Below, one piece after another: positions 1 to 6,132 of a stretch of DNA of 24,283 nt. Made by a program: the position numbers and the translations under genes. The stretch's first letter is position 1. Every line of letters starts with the position of its first letter. The stretch comes from AP-15 sp035503615 (lineage in GTDB: Bacteria; Pseudomonadota; Alphaproteobacteria; ATCC43930; CGMCC-115725), in NCBI GenBank assembly GCA_035503615.1, contig DATJTI010000054.1, positions 1 to 24,283 of the forward strand, read 5' to 3'. A model generated the notes under the pieces. The model ran no database searches, was not told where the DNA came from, and saw nothing but the letters and a program-made list of their open reading frames with translations.

Positions 1-1
1 G

Positions 2-313
2 CAGATGATCCGCCTCGCCGGCTTGCGGCCCGACCGCGACATCGCGATCGAATATATCGGGCTGCGGCCCGGCGAAAAGTTGCATGAGGAGCTGTTTCAC
101 CCGGCCGAGCCGCTGCTCGCGACCCGCAACCCGGCGATCCGCCTCGCCGCACCGCGCACCGCCGACTACGCGATGCTGGCCCGCGCGATCGACGAGCTGG
201 AAGAGGCGGCGCGTTCCCGCCGCGAGGAGCGTATGCTGCAATTGCTCGAACGGCTGGTTCCGGAATACCGCCGCCCCGCGTCACCGGATTTGGCGGCCAT
301 TACCGGGAGATGA
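2..313 (+). CDS. Polysaccharide biosynthesis protein, CapD/FlaA1-type NDP-sugar dehydratase, C-terminal fragment
   Basis: This is the 3' end of a gene that begins before the window; the open frame runs from base 2 to the TGA at 311-313. The fragment of about 103 residues carries GLRPGEKLHEELF, the signature near the C-terminus of the extended short-chain dehydrogenases that act as UDP-GlcNAc 4,6-dehydratases or related NDP-sugar epimerases (CapD, WbpM, FlaA1, PglF). These enzymes make precursors for surface polysaccharide or glycan. The catalytic and NAD-binding parts lie outside the window, so the exact sugar and the presence of N-terminal membrane segments cannot be judged. The last 40 residues are charged and helical. 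It converges on the DUF971 gene with a gap of six bases and no obvious terminator hairpin. The family call is firm; the substrate is unknown. Confidence 0.85.
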   Translation, partial: QMIRLAGLRPDRDIAIEYIGLRPGEKLHEELFHPAEPLLATRNPAIRLAAPRTADYAMLARAIDELEEAARSRREERMLQLLERLVPEYRRPASPDLAAITGR

Positions 314-319
314 TCCGGA

Positions 320-733
320 TCACGAGCGCTGCCGATCGCGGCTCAGTCCGTTGGCGGCCAATGCTGCGGTGTAGGCGCGCCAGCGCTGCTCGTGCTCGAC
401 GCCGAGCTGGTAGAGGTAGCTCCAGGAATAGATGCCGGTGTCGTGCAGGTCGTCGAAAATGATCCGCACCGCGTAGTTGCCGACCGGTTCGACCTCGATG
501 ATCCCGACTTCAGCCCGGCCGGCGACCAGCGTCCTCTCTCCGGGACCATGGCCGCGTACCTCCGCCGACGGACTTTCGACCCGCAGATACTCGGCCGGCA
601 GGCGAAACCGGCTGCCATCGTCGAAGCTGATTTCGAGCAGCTTTTCGGCTTGCTTCAACCTCAGCTCGAGGGGCCACCGCCCGGCCGCACCCGCACTCGT
701 CACGGCGATATCGCTCACGATGGCCTCGCTCAC
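320..733 (-). CDS. DUF971 (gamma-butyrobetaine hydroxylase N-terminal-like) protein
   Basis: A 137-residue protein of the DUF971 family, a small fold also found at the N-terminus of gamma-butyrobetaine hydroxylases. Alphaproteobacteria often carry it as a stand-alone protein of unknown role. Visible family features are the opening WPLELRLKQAEKLLEI, the segment RLPAEYLRVESPSAEVRGHG and the C-terminal YAVRIIFDDLHDTGIYSW. I place the start at GTG 733-731, which shares bases with the TGA of the Trm112-like gene (GTGA), a classic translational-coupling overlap; the frame stays open further upstream, but only as a shadow of the neighbours. A second in-frame GTG lies 15 bases downstream because the start region is tandemly duplicated, so initiation could occur at either. 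It is the last gene of the ybbN-lon-trm112 block. Function is not assigned. Confidence 0.85.
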   Translation of the reverse strand: MSEAIVSDIAVTSAGAAGRWPLELRLKQAEKLLEISFDDGSRFRLPAEYLRVESPSAEVRGHGPGERTLVAGRAEVGIIEVEPVGNYAVRIIFDDLHDTGIYSWSYLYQLGVEHEQRWRAYTAALAANGLSRDRQRS

Positions 734-740
734 GATGGCG
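711..740. repeat. 2 x 15-bp tandem duplication over the Trm112/DUF971 start-stop junction
   Basis: Two adjacent 15-base units, 711-725 and 726-740, differ only at the last base. Each holds, on the minus strand, a GTGAGCGA block, so the GTG start of the DUF971 gene is present twice in frame. The unit length keeps the reading frame. Confidence 0.85.
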
Positions 741-948
741 GCAGCCGCCTGGTCGCGCCCTCGCCATCGCCGAGCGGCCGTGCTTCGTCGATCAGCATGA
801 TCGGAATGCCGTCGCGGATCGGATAGGCGAGCCCCGCCTCCTCGCTGATCAGCTCCTGCGCCTCGCGGTTGTAGCGCAGCGGCCCCTTGGTCAGCGGACA
901 GACCAGGATTTCGAGCAGCTTGGGGTCGATTTCCGCCGAACCTTCCAT
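730..948 (-). CDS. Trm112-like (YcaR/UPF0434) small zinc-ribbon-fold protein
   Basis: A 72-residue protein of the Trm112/YcaR family. The N-terminal stretch PKLLEILVCPLTKGPLRY and the later YPIRDGIPIMLIDEAR are the family hallmarks. In bacteria only the first cysteine site (here LVCPLTKG) is usually kept, so zinc binding is doubtful. Eukaryotic and archaeal relatives activate methyltransferases that modify tRNA and translation factors; the bacterial role is not well defined. ATG 948-946 is preceded by a strong ribosome binding site (GGAGGAAGG on the minus strand). Its TGA overlaps the GTG of the DUF971 gene, and it follows the Lon-domain gene after about 40 bases, so the genes very likely share a transcript. 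The C-terminal ten or so residues (GEGATRRLPPS) are poorly conserved. Confidence 0.88.
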   Translation of the reverse strand: MEGSAEIDPKLLEILVCPLTKGPLRYNREAQELISEEAGLAYPIRDGIPIMLIDEARPLGDGEGATRRLPPS

Positions 949-987
949 GCCTTCCTCCGCCTGCGCCGAACCGCCGCCGCACCCGTC

Positions 988-1647
988 TCAGTGCCGCGTT
1001 TCGTCGCCGCCTGGTCGATTGAGCACCGCCATCTCGACGATCGCGGTCAACAGCTCGGCCCGCGCGGGGAGATCGTGCGCCTCGAGCAAAGCCTGTTTCT
1101 CGCTCGGCCCGAACGGGCAGACCATCGCGATCGATGTGATCAGCTGCTCGCCCGGCACGGCCCCGATCGCGTCCCATTCGGCCTTGATCCGGTGCCGGTC
1201 GAAATAGGCGCGCAAGCCGCGCACGAGACGCTCGCGATCAAAATCGGCGGCGCGCGCGGTCCGCAGATCGCCGGCAAACTCGTCCCATTGCGGGACAACC
1301 CGGCGATAACCGCCGCTGATCGGCGGCAGCTCCTCGCGAATGCGAAACCGGCACAACCCGGTGAGCGTAATTAAAAACCGCCCGTCATCGGTTTCGGAAA
1401 ACGACGTGATCCGGCCGGCGCATCCCGTCTGGTAGACCGGCGGATCACCCGACAGCGGCTGATGGGGATCGCTCGGCTGGACCATGCCGATCAGGCGATC
1501 ACCCGCCAGCGCGTCGCGGGTCATCGCGAGATACCGCGGCTCGAAAATATTGAGCGGCAGCTGGCCGCGCGGCAACAGCAGCACCCCGGTCAGCGGGAAG
1601 ATCGGCAAGGTTTCGCACAGCGCGGTCACACCGCGCCGCTCACTCAT
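988..1647 (-). CDS. LON peptidase substrate-binding (N-terminal) domain protein
   Basis: A 219-residue stand-alone Lon N-domain protein. It matches the family from its start: LPIFPLTGVLLLPRGQLPLNIFEPRYLAM, then GRITSFSETDDGRFLITLTG and RFRI. It has no AAA+ ATPase and no Ser-Lys protease domain, so it is not a protease; the N-domain in Lon recognises substrates. Such short proteins are common in alphaproteobacteria beside ybbN and probably help in protein quality control, but the role is inferred from context only. The second half (residues about 120-210) is the usual helical part, with VPGEQLITSIAMVCPFGPSEKQALLE. ATG 1647-1645 has GGAG at good spacing upstream. It sits 56 bases after ybbN and before the Trm112-like gene on the same strand, which suggests one operon. 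Confidence 0.9.
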   Translation of the reverse strand: MSERRGVTALCETLPIFPLTGVLLLPRGQLPLNIFEPRYLAMTRDALAGDRLIGMVQPSDPHQPLSGDPPVYQTGCAGRITSFSETDDGRFLITLTGLCRFRIREELPPISGGYRRVVPQWDEFAGDLRTARAADFDRERLVRGLRAYFDRHRIKAEWDAIGAVPGEQLITSIAMVCPFGPSEKQALLEAHDLPARAELLTAIVEMAVLNRPGGDETRH

Positions 1648-1703
1648 TGGTTCGCTCCGTCATCGGTCGCGCCCTCCCGGGTTTGTTAAGAGAGCACCAG
1701 CTT

Positions 1704-2615
1704 TCACGAGAACATCAGCGAGGACAACCGTCGGCGACCGCTCAAGGTCAACGGGTCGGTGCCACCCATCGCCTCGAAGAATTTGACGAGCTGCTTGCGT
1801 GCCGCCTGATCGTTCCATTCGCGGTCGCGCTTGAACAACGCCAGCAGTTCGTCGATCGCCGCCGCCCGGTCGCCGCTGCCGAACAGTGCGGTCGCCAGTT
1901 CGAAACGTGCCTCGTGATCGCCAGGGTCTTTGGCAAGCCGCGCGCGCAGCTTGCCGGAAGAGGCCATCGCTTTCGCACCCTGCTCGGCAAGGTCGAGTGC
2001 GGCGCGTGCGGCCGCGATTTCGGCGTGGTCGGCATCCTCCTTGGCCACCCGGTCCAGTACCAGGCGCGCCTTCGCGCGGTCGCCCTTGGCCAGCATCGCG
2101 CGGGCGAGACCGGCCTGGGCCTCGACATTGCCCGGCTCGCGCTGCAGCACCTGCGAATAGACCGCACCGGCGCTGGCATGGTCGCCATTCTGCAGCGCTT
2201 CCTTCGCCATCGCCAGCGCCTCTTCGACCGGCGACGGACCACCCGTTTTGCCGCCGCCGACGCGCTGCACGAACTGCTTGACCTGGCTCTCCGGCAGCGC
2301 GCCGACAAATCCGTCGACCGGCCGGCCATCGCGGAAAGCGTAGACCGCCGGGATCGACTGGATACGCATCTGCTGCGCAATCTCGGGGTTCTCGTCGATG
2401 TTCAGCTTGACCATGCGCACCGCGCCATTGGCGGCGCGGACGGCCTTTTCCAGGAGCGGGCCGAGCTGCCGGCACGGACCGCACCACGGCGCCCAGAAAT
2501 CGACGATGACCGGGGTCTCGAACGAGCCGTCGACGACTTCGGTCATGAACGTCGCGGTGGTCACGTCCTTGACGGGGTTGGCAGCCGCGCCGCCGATCAA
2601 AGGTTCGCTCGGCAT
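1704..2615 (-). CDS. ybbN: Thioredoxin-fold co-chaperone YbbN/CnoX
   Basis: A 303-residue protein with an N-terminal thioredoxin domain (about residues 15-120) and a C-terminal TPR-like helical region (about 135-290). The active site is WCGPC, with C45 and C48. Many alphaproteobacterial YbbN/CnoX proteins keep both cysteines, unlike E. coli CnoX (SXXC), so a redox role is possible here. The known role of the family is as a chaperedoxin that holds unfolded proteins during oxidative (hypochlorous acid) stress and passes them to GroEL or DnaK. The TPR part shows alanine-rich helix pairs such as YSQVLQREPGNVEAQAGLAR. ATG 2615-2613 has AGAGGA upstream. The gene leads the block ybbN, Lon-domain, Trm112, DUF971. 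Length and architecture are normal for the family. Confidence 0.92.
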   Translation of the reverse strand: MPSEPLIGGAAANPVKDVTTATFMTEVVDGSFETPVIVDFWAPWCGPCRQLGPLLEKAVRAANGAVRMVKLNIDENPEIAQQMRIQSIPAVYAFRDGRPVDGFVGALPESQVKQFVQRVGGGKTGGPSPVEEALAMAKEALQNGDHASAGAVYSQVLQREPGNVEAQAGLARAMLAKGDRAKARLVLDRVAKEDADHAEIAAARAALDLAEQGAKAMASSGKLRARLAKDPGDHEARFELATALFGSGDRAAAIDELLALFKRDREWNDQAARKQLVKFFEAMGGTDPLTLSGRRRLSSLMFS

Positions 2616-2721
2616 CGCTATCCTCTTCCGGTTAAATCATCAACATGGCTGCACGTCGTGGGGAAGACAAGCACCGAGACGGGCAACAGGGGCAAGTTCA
2701 CCGCCCCCGATGGTCGCCCGG

Positions 2722-3264
2722 CTAGCGCTCGAGCCCCGAGAGATCGACGATGCCCAAATCGACGATGCCCAAATCGACAATGCGGGGCACGTGCCCGCAA
2801 GCGGCGATAAAGCGCAGCAGGTCGACAGGTGCTATCGCGGTCGTGCGGTCATTGACCAGCGGATGATAATTGAGCGGGTCGCAATCGAGCATCGCGCGAT
2901 CGAGCACTGCTGTCACCCGATGCTCGAGATCATTGGCGAGGGCGAACGGCGTCACACTCCCCGGGCGCACGCCGAGCAGCGTGTCGAGCTCGGTGCTGCT
3001 GCCAAACGAAAATCGCGGAGCACCCAGCAGCGCCGCCAGCTTGCCCATCGCGATGCGCCGCTCCTCGAGCATCACGGTGAGCCAGAACCCGCCCTTCTTG
3101 TCCTTGAGGAACAGGCTCTTGCAGTGTCCGCCCGGCATGTTGCCGTGGACCGCGGCCGCTTCGGCGACGGTGAAGACCGGAGCGTGAGCATAGGTGCGAT
3201 GCGCGATGCCGAGCTGATCGAGGCGCGCGAACAGCTCCTCCGGGGTCAGCTTGCGTGCCGTCAT
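2722..3264 (-). CDS. YbaK/ProX-type aminoacyl-tRNA deacylase with repeated C-terminal tail
   Basis: A 180-residue protein of the YbaK/ProX editing family, which hydrolyses mischarged tRNA (typically Ala- or Cys-tRNA-Pro) in trans. Features are TPEELFARLDQLGI at the N-terminus, the helix HAPVFTVAEAAAVHG, the substrate-site block GGHCKSLFLKDKKG and the later VTPFALANDLEHRVTAVLD, the last two typical of stand-alone ProX. I start at ATG 3264-3262 because the frame upstream shows no family similarity. Near the C-terminus a 15-base tandem repeat encodes IVDLGIVDLGIVDLSG, which extends the usual final beta strand. It is divergent from cbiD, with about 150 bases between them, and follows no clear operon. 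Family assignment is firm; which mischarged tRNA it edits is not shown. Confidence 0.9.
   Translation of the reverse strand: MTARKLTPEELFARLDQLGIAHRTYAHAPVFTVAEAAAVHGNMPGGHCKSLFLKDKKGGFWLTVMLEERRIAMGKLAALLGAPRFSFGSSTELDTLLGVRPGSVTPFALANDLEHRVTAVLDRAMLDCDPLNYHPLVNDRTTAIAPVDLLRFIAACGHVPRIVDLGIVDLGIVDLSGLER
2742..2783. repeat. 2.8 x 15-bp tandem repeat in the 3' end of the ProX-like gene
   Basis: Units 2742-2756, 2757-2771 and the partial 2772-2783 share the core ATCGACGATGCCCA with one or two changes. Read on the minus strand they give three copies of a five-residue VDLGI-like unit near the C-terminus. The 15-base unit keeps frame. Confidence 0.85.
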
Positions 3265-3417
3265 GCCGGCGACGATGGCGCGTCGCTCCGGCCGAGGCAA
3301 GGCCGCAACGGGCTTCTCGCAGCGGACCGCTCTTTTTCGCCTCGACGCGGCGCGTATATGTGGATGTGATGCGCCGATCGCACCCCGAAGGTGCCGCGGC
3401 CATTGGAATCGGCGGCG

Positions 3418-4500
3418 ATGGCGGGTGCGCAAGGACAGCTGAAGCGAGGATGGACGACCGGGGCCTGTGCTACCGCAGCAGCCTCGGCGGCGTTTGCCGC
3501 CCTCGCCACCGGCCATTTCCCCGACCCGGTGACGATCACGCTGCCGCGCGGCGAAACTCCGTCTTTTGCGCTGCACGAGGCACGGCTTGGCGAAGGCTGG
3601 GCGATGGCCGCGATCGTCAAGGACGCCGGCGATGATCCCGATGTCACTCACGGCGCGATCATCGCCGCGCGGCTGACCCGCGCTCCGCGCGGCAGCGGTA
3701 TCGTCTTCAGGGCCGGCGCCGGGGTCGGCACCGTGACCAAGCCCGGGCTGCCGCTAGCGGTCGGCGAGCCGGCGATCAACCCCGCCCCGCGGCGGATGAT
3801 GCAGGCGGCGATCGCGGCCCTCGCCACCCGCTATCAGGTCCCGGCCGATGTCGAGATCGAGATCGCCGTACCCGGCGGCGAGAAGCTCGCGGAACGGACC
3901 TGGAACCCGCGGCTCGGCATTATCGGCGGCATCTCGATCCTCGGCACCACCGGGATCGTCGTCCCCTATTCGTGCTCAGCCTGGATCCATTCGATCCGGC
4001 GCGGCATCGATGTCGCCCGCGCGACGGGCTTGCGCCACATCGTCGGCTGTACCGGCAACACCTCGGAGATGGCCGCGCGGACACTGCTCGGCCTCGGCGC
4101 CGAGGCGATGATCGACATGGGCGATTTTGTCGGCGGCATGCTCAAATACCTGCGGCGTCACCCGGTCGAGCGGGTCGGTATCGCCGGCGGCTTTGCCAAA
4201 CTGTCGAAGCTCGCCGCGGGTGCGCTCGATCTCCATTCGCGGCGCAGCCAGGTGGCGACCGCGCGGCTGGCCGCGGATTTGGCGGCACTCGGTGCCGAGC
4301 CCGGGCTCGTCGAACAAGCGGGCCGCGCCAATACCGCGATGGAAATTCTGGCACTCGCCGAATCGCGGCAGCTCCCGCTCGCCGGCCGCATCGCCGCGCA
4401 GGCGAGGATGGTGGCACAGGATGTGCTCGGCGATGCGCCGGTCGCGGTCGAGGTCATGGTGTTCGACCGCAGCGGCCGGCTCGCTGGCCGCAGCCCCTAG
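3418..4500 (+). CDS. cbiD: Cobalt-precorrin-5B C1-methyltransferase CbiD
   Basis: A 360-residue CbiD. The N-terminus KRGWTTGACATAAASAA and the block NPAPRRMMQAAIAAL are diagnostic, as are the central IIGGISILGTTGIV, the VGCTGNTSEM segment and GIAGGFAKLSKLAAG. In the anaerobic (cobalt-early) route CbiD methylates C1 of the corrin ring with S-adenosylmethionine. Here it sits next to CobG, an enzyme of the oxygen-dependent route, so it probably stands in for CobF, which is absent from this window. I chose ATG 3418 because the family starts about ten residues before the TTG motif; a GTG at 3391 would add nine residues with no better ribosome binding site. The stop codon TAG shares CTAG with the stop of cobL on the other strand. 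No riboswitch precedes it. Confidence 0.92.
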   Translation: MAGAQGQLKRGWTTGACATAAASAAFAALATGHFPDPVTITLPRGETPSFALHEARLGEGWAMAAIVKDAGDDPDVTHGAIIAARLTRAPRGSGIVFRAGAGVGTVTKPGLPLAVGEPAINPAPRRMMQAAIAALATRYQVPADVEIEIAVPGGEKLAERTWNPRLGIIGGISILGTTGIVVPYSCSAWIHSIRRGIDVARATGLRHIVGCTGNTSEMAARTLLGLGAEAMIDMGDFVGGMLKYLRRHPVERVGIAGGFAKLSKLAAGALDLHSRRSQVATARLAADLAALGAEPGLVEQAGRANTAMEILALAESRQLPLAGRIAAQARMVAQDVLGDAPVAVEVMVFDRSGRLAGRSP

Positions 4501-5723
4501 CCCGGCCCACCCGATGAGACCGGCTTCGCGGCGCTGAACACGGTTACCGGCATCGCCATCCGCCAGGCGTCGTAGCGGCCGAGCGGACCGGCATGGGCAA
4601 CCGAAATGCGGGTCAGCTCACCGCCGGTCCGCTGCCGCCACAGCGCCAGTACCGCTTCGCTCTGCAACGTCACGGCATTGGCGACGAGGCGGCCCAGTGC
4701 CGGCAGCGCCTGCCAGCAGCGTTCGATCAGCCCGTCATCGGTCAGCCCGCCGCCGATAAAGATCGCATCCGGCGGCTCCAGCCCGTCGAGCGCCCGCGGC
4801 GCCCGGCCGTGGACGATGCGCAGGCCCGGGGCGCCGAGACGCCGCCGGTTCTGTTCGATCAGCCCGCAGCGCATCGCGTCGGCTTCGATCGCGATCGCCC
4901 GGCACGAGGGATCACAGCGCATCCATTCGATCCCGATCGAGCCGGCGCCAGCGCCGACATCCCACAGCAATTCACCGGGCGACGGTGCGAGACAGGCCAG
5001 CGTGGCCGCCCGCACCGCGCGCTTGGTCAGCTGGCCGTCATGCACGAAGGCCGAATCGGGCAGCCCGGCGAGCGTGGACAGCCGCACCGCCCCCGGATCC
5101 GCGATGCAATGCACCGCGACGAGGCAGAGATCGGCGATTTCCTGATGGGGCCAATCGGCGGCACGGCCATCGAGCCGGCGCTCGCCAGGGCCGTTCATGT
5201 GTTCGAAGACGCTGAGCCGGCTCGCGCCAAAACCGCGTTCGCACAGCAACCCGGCGATGGCCGCGGGGCTGCGCCCGTTCTCGCCGAGGATCAGCAGCCG
5301 GGCGCCGGGCTGGATATGCGGATGCAGCGCGGCGAGCGGCCGGCCGTGCACGCTCAGACACCGCGCATCCTGCAACGGCCATGCGAGCCGGGCCGAGGCC
5401 AGCGCGAAGGCCGAGGGTGCGGGATAGATTCGCATCTCCTCGGGTGCGACCAGCCGGCCCAGGCTGGCGCCGATCCCGAACCACATCGGGTCGCCGCTCG
5501 CCAGCACGCAGACCGGTGTTCCGCGCCGCTCCAGCAGCAGCGCGACGGCGGCGGCAAATGGGCTCGGCCAGGCGATTCGCTCCTCGCCACGCTCCGGCAC
5601 CAGCGCCAGGTGGCGCCGTCCGCCAAACAATGTGCGCGCCTGCATCAGTGCCGCGCGCGCCGGCTCGCCGAGCCCGCTGAGCCCATCTTCGCCGATCCCC
5701 ACCACGGTCAACCATCGCTGCAT
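4497..5723 (-). CDS. cobL: Precorrin-6Y C5,15-methyltransferase (decarboxylating) CobL (CbiE-CbiT fusion)
   Basis: A 408-residue fusion that methylates precorrin-6 at C5 and C15 and removes the C12 acetate carboxyl. The N-terminal half (about 1-205) is CbiE-like: LTVVGIGEDGLSGL at the start, then VLASGDPMWFGIG and YPAPSAFALASARL, typical of the tetrapyrrole methylase fold. The C-terminal half (about 215-400) is CbiT-like, with SAM-binding LLWDVGAGAGSIGIEWMR followed by the acidic AIEAD; DAIFIGGGLTDDGLI lies further on. ATG 5723-5721 is preferred because GAGG lies seven bases upstream; GTG 5729 has no room for a binding site. It converges on cbiD with shared stop bases and diverges from the riboswitch-cobG transcript. 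No riboswitch is seen on its own strand. Confidence 0.93.
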   Translation of the reverse strand: MQRWLTVVGIGEDGLSGLGEPARAALMQARTLFGGRRHLALVPERGEERIAWPSPFAAAVALLLERRGTPVCVLASGDPMWFGIGASLGRLVAPEEMRIYPAPSAFALASARLAWPLQDARCLSVHGRPLAALHPHIQPGARLLILGENGRSPAAIAGLLCERGFGASRLSVFEHMNGPGERRLDGRAADWPHQEIADLCLVAVHCIADPGAVRLSTLAGLPDSAFVHDGQLTKRAVRAATLACLAPSPGELLWDVGAGAGSIGIEWMRCDPSCRAIAIEADAMRCGLIEQNRRRLGAPGLRIVHGRAPRALDGLEPPDAIFIGGGLTDDGLIERCWQALPALGRLVANAVTLQSEAVLALWRQRTGGELTRISVAHAGPLGRYDAWRMAMPVTVFSAAKPVSSGGPG

Positions 5724-5778
5724 CGGCACCCTCGCCCATCGGGACCGGTCGCCGCCGGTCGGTTCAAGCGGCTGCGCT

Positions 5779-5800
5779 CAGAGATCCCGCAGAGATCCCT
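5779..5800. repeat. 2 x 11-bp tandem duplication upstream of the cobalamin riboswitch
   Basis: CAGAGATCCCG (5779-5789) is followed directly by CAGAGATCCCT (5790-5800). It lies between the divergent cobL start and the riboswitch, in likely promoter territory. The unit is not a multiple of three, as expected outside coding sequence. Confidence 0.75.
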
Positions 5801-5835
5801 GTGTGATCTTTACCGCAGCCAGCTTGGTCGTGTTA

Positions 5836-6030
5836 CTGTGCGGCACTCGGCGGTGCCCGCAAGGGCCCAGAGGGAACATGGTCAGGCGTCATGCCGAAGC
5901 CGTGGCTGCTCCCGCAACTGTAGGCGGCGAGCCGCCCGTCCATAGCCACTGGCAGCCCTTCCGCTGAACAGGGCCGCTGGGAAGGAGACGGGCCGGCAAC
6001 AACCCGCGAGCCAGGAGACCTGCCGCCGGC
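5836..6030 (+). promoter_or_regulatory. Cobalamin (adenosylcobalamin-type) riboswitch
   Basis: The conserved cobalamin aptamer is readable in order: GGTGCCCGC near 5842, AGAGGGAACATGGTCAGG at 5869-5886, CCGTGGCTGCTCCCGCAACTG around 5909, GGCGGCGAGCC, CATAGCCACTGG around 5941, CTGGGAAGG near 5977, and the B12 box AGCCAGGAGACCTGCC at 6009-6024. It lies on the plus strand about 100 bases before cobG, so it should lower expression of cobG-cobH-cobI-cobJ when cobalamin is plentiful. cbiD, cobL and cobK are on other transcripts and are not covered by it. This region fills most of the gene-free stretch 5724-6132; a promoter should lie just before it but none is clear. The outer limits given are approximate. 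Confidence 0.95.
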
Positions 6031-6080
6031 GAAGGTCATCTGCGAACACGCCGGACGGGGCGCTCCGGGGTGTGCCGGGC

Positions 6081-6132
6081 GGTCAGCCGATCCCTGCTTT
6101 CGCTCTGACCAGGGATGTCGCGGGAGCCGCAC
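6081..6132 (+). promoter_or_regulatory. Putative riboswitch expression platform before cobG
   Basis: Two interleaved helices can be drawn after the aptamer: GGTCAG (6081-6086) with CTGACC (6105-6110), and ATCCCT (6090-6095) with AGGGAT (6111-6116). They cross, so they exclude each other or form a pseudoknot. The cobG ribosome binding site GGGAG (6122-6126) follows directly. No run of T follows either helix, so control of translation is more likely than termination. This is a pairing read by eye, not a folded structure. Confidence 0.4.

Noticed and set aside
320..1177. One long 285-codon frame for the DUF971 protein
   Set aside because: The upstream part overlaps the Trm112-like and Lon-domain genes on the same strand; the GTGA overlap at 733 gives a normal-length protein.
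1647..2810. A 387-codon plus-strand open frame antisense to ybbN
   Set aside because: High-GC codon bias opens long frames opposite real genes. The minus strand carries a clear thioredoxin domain with ribosome binding site; the plus frame has no recognisable domain.
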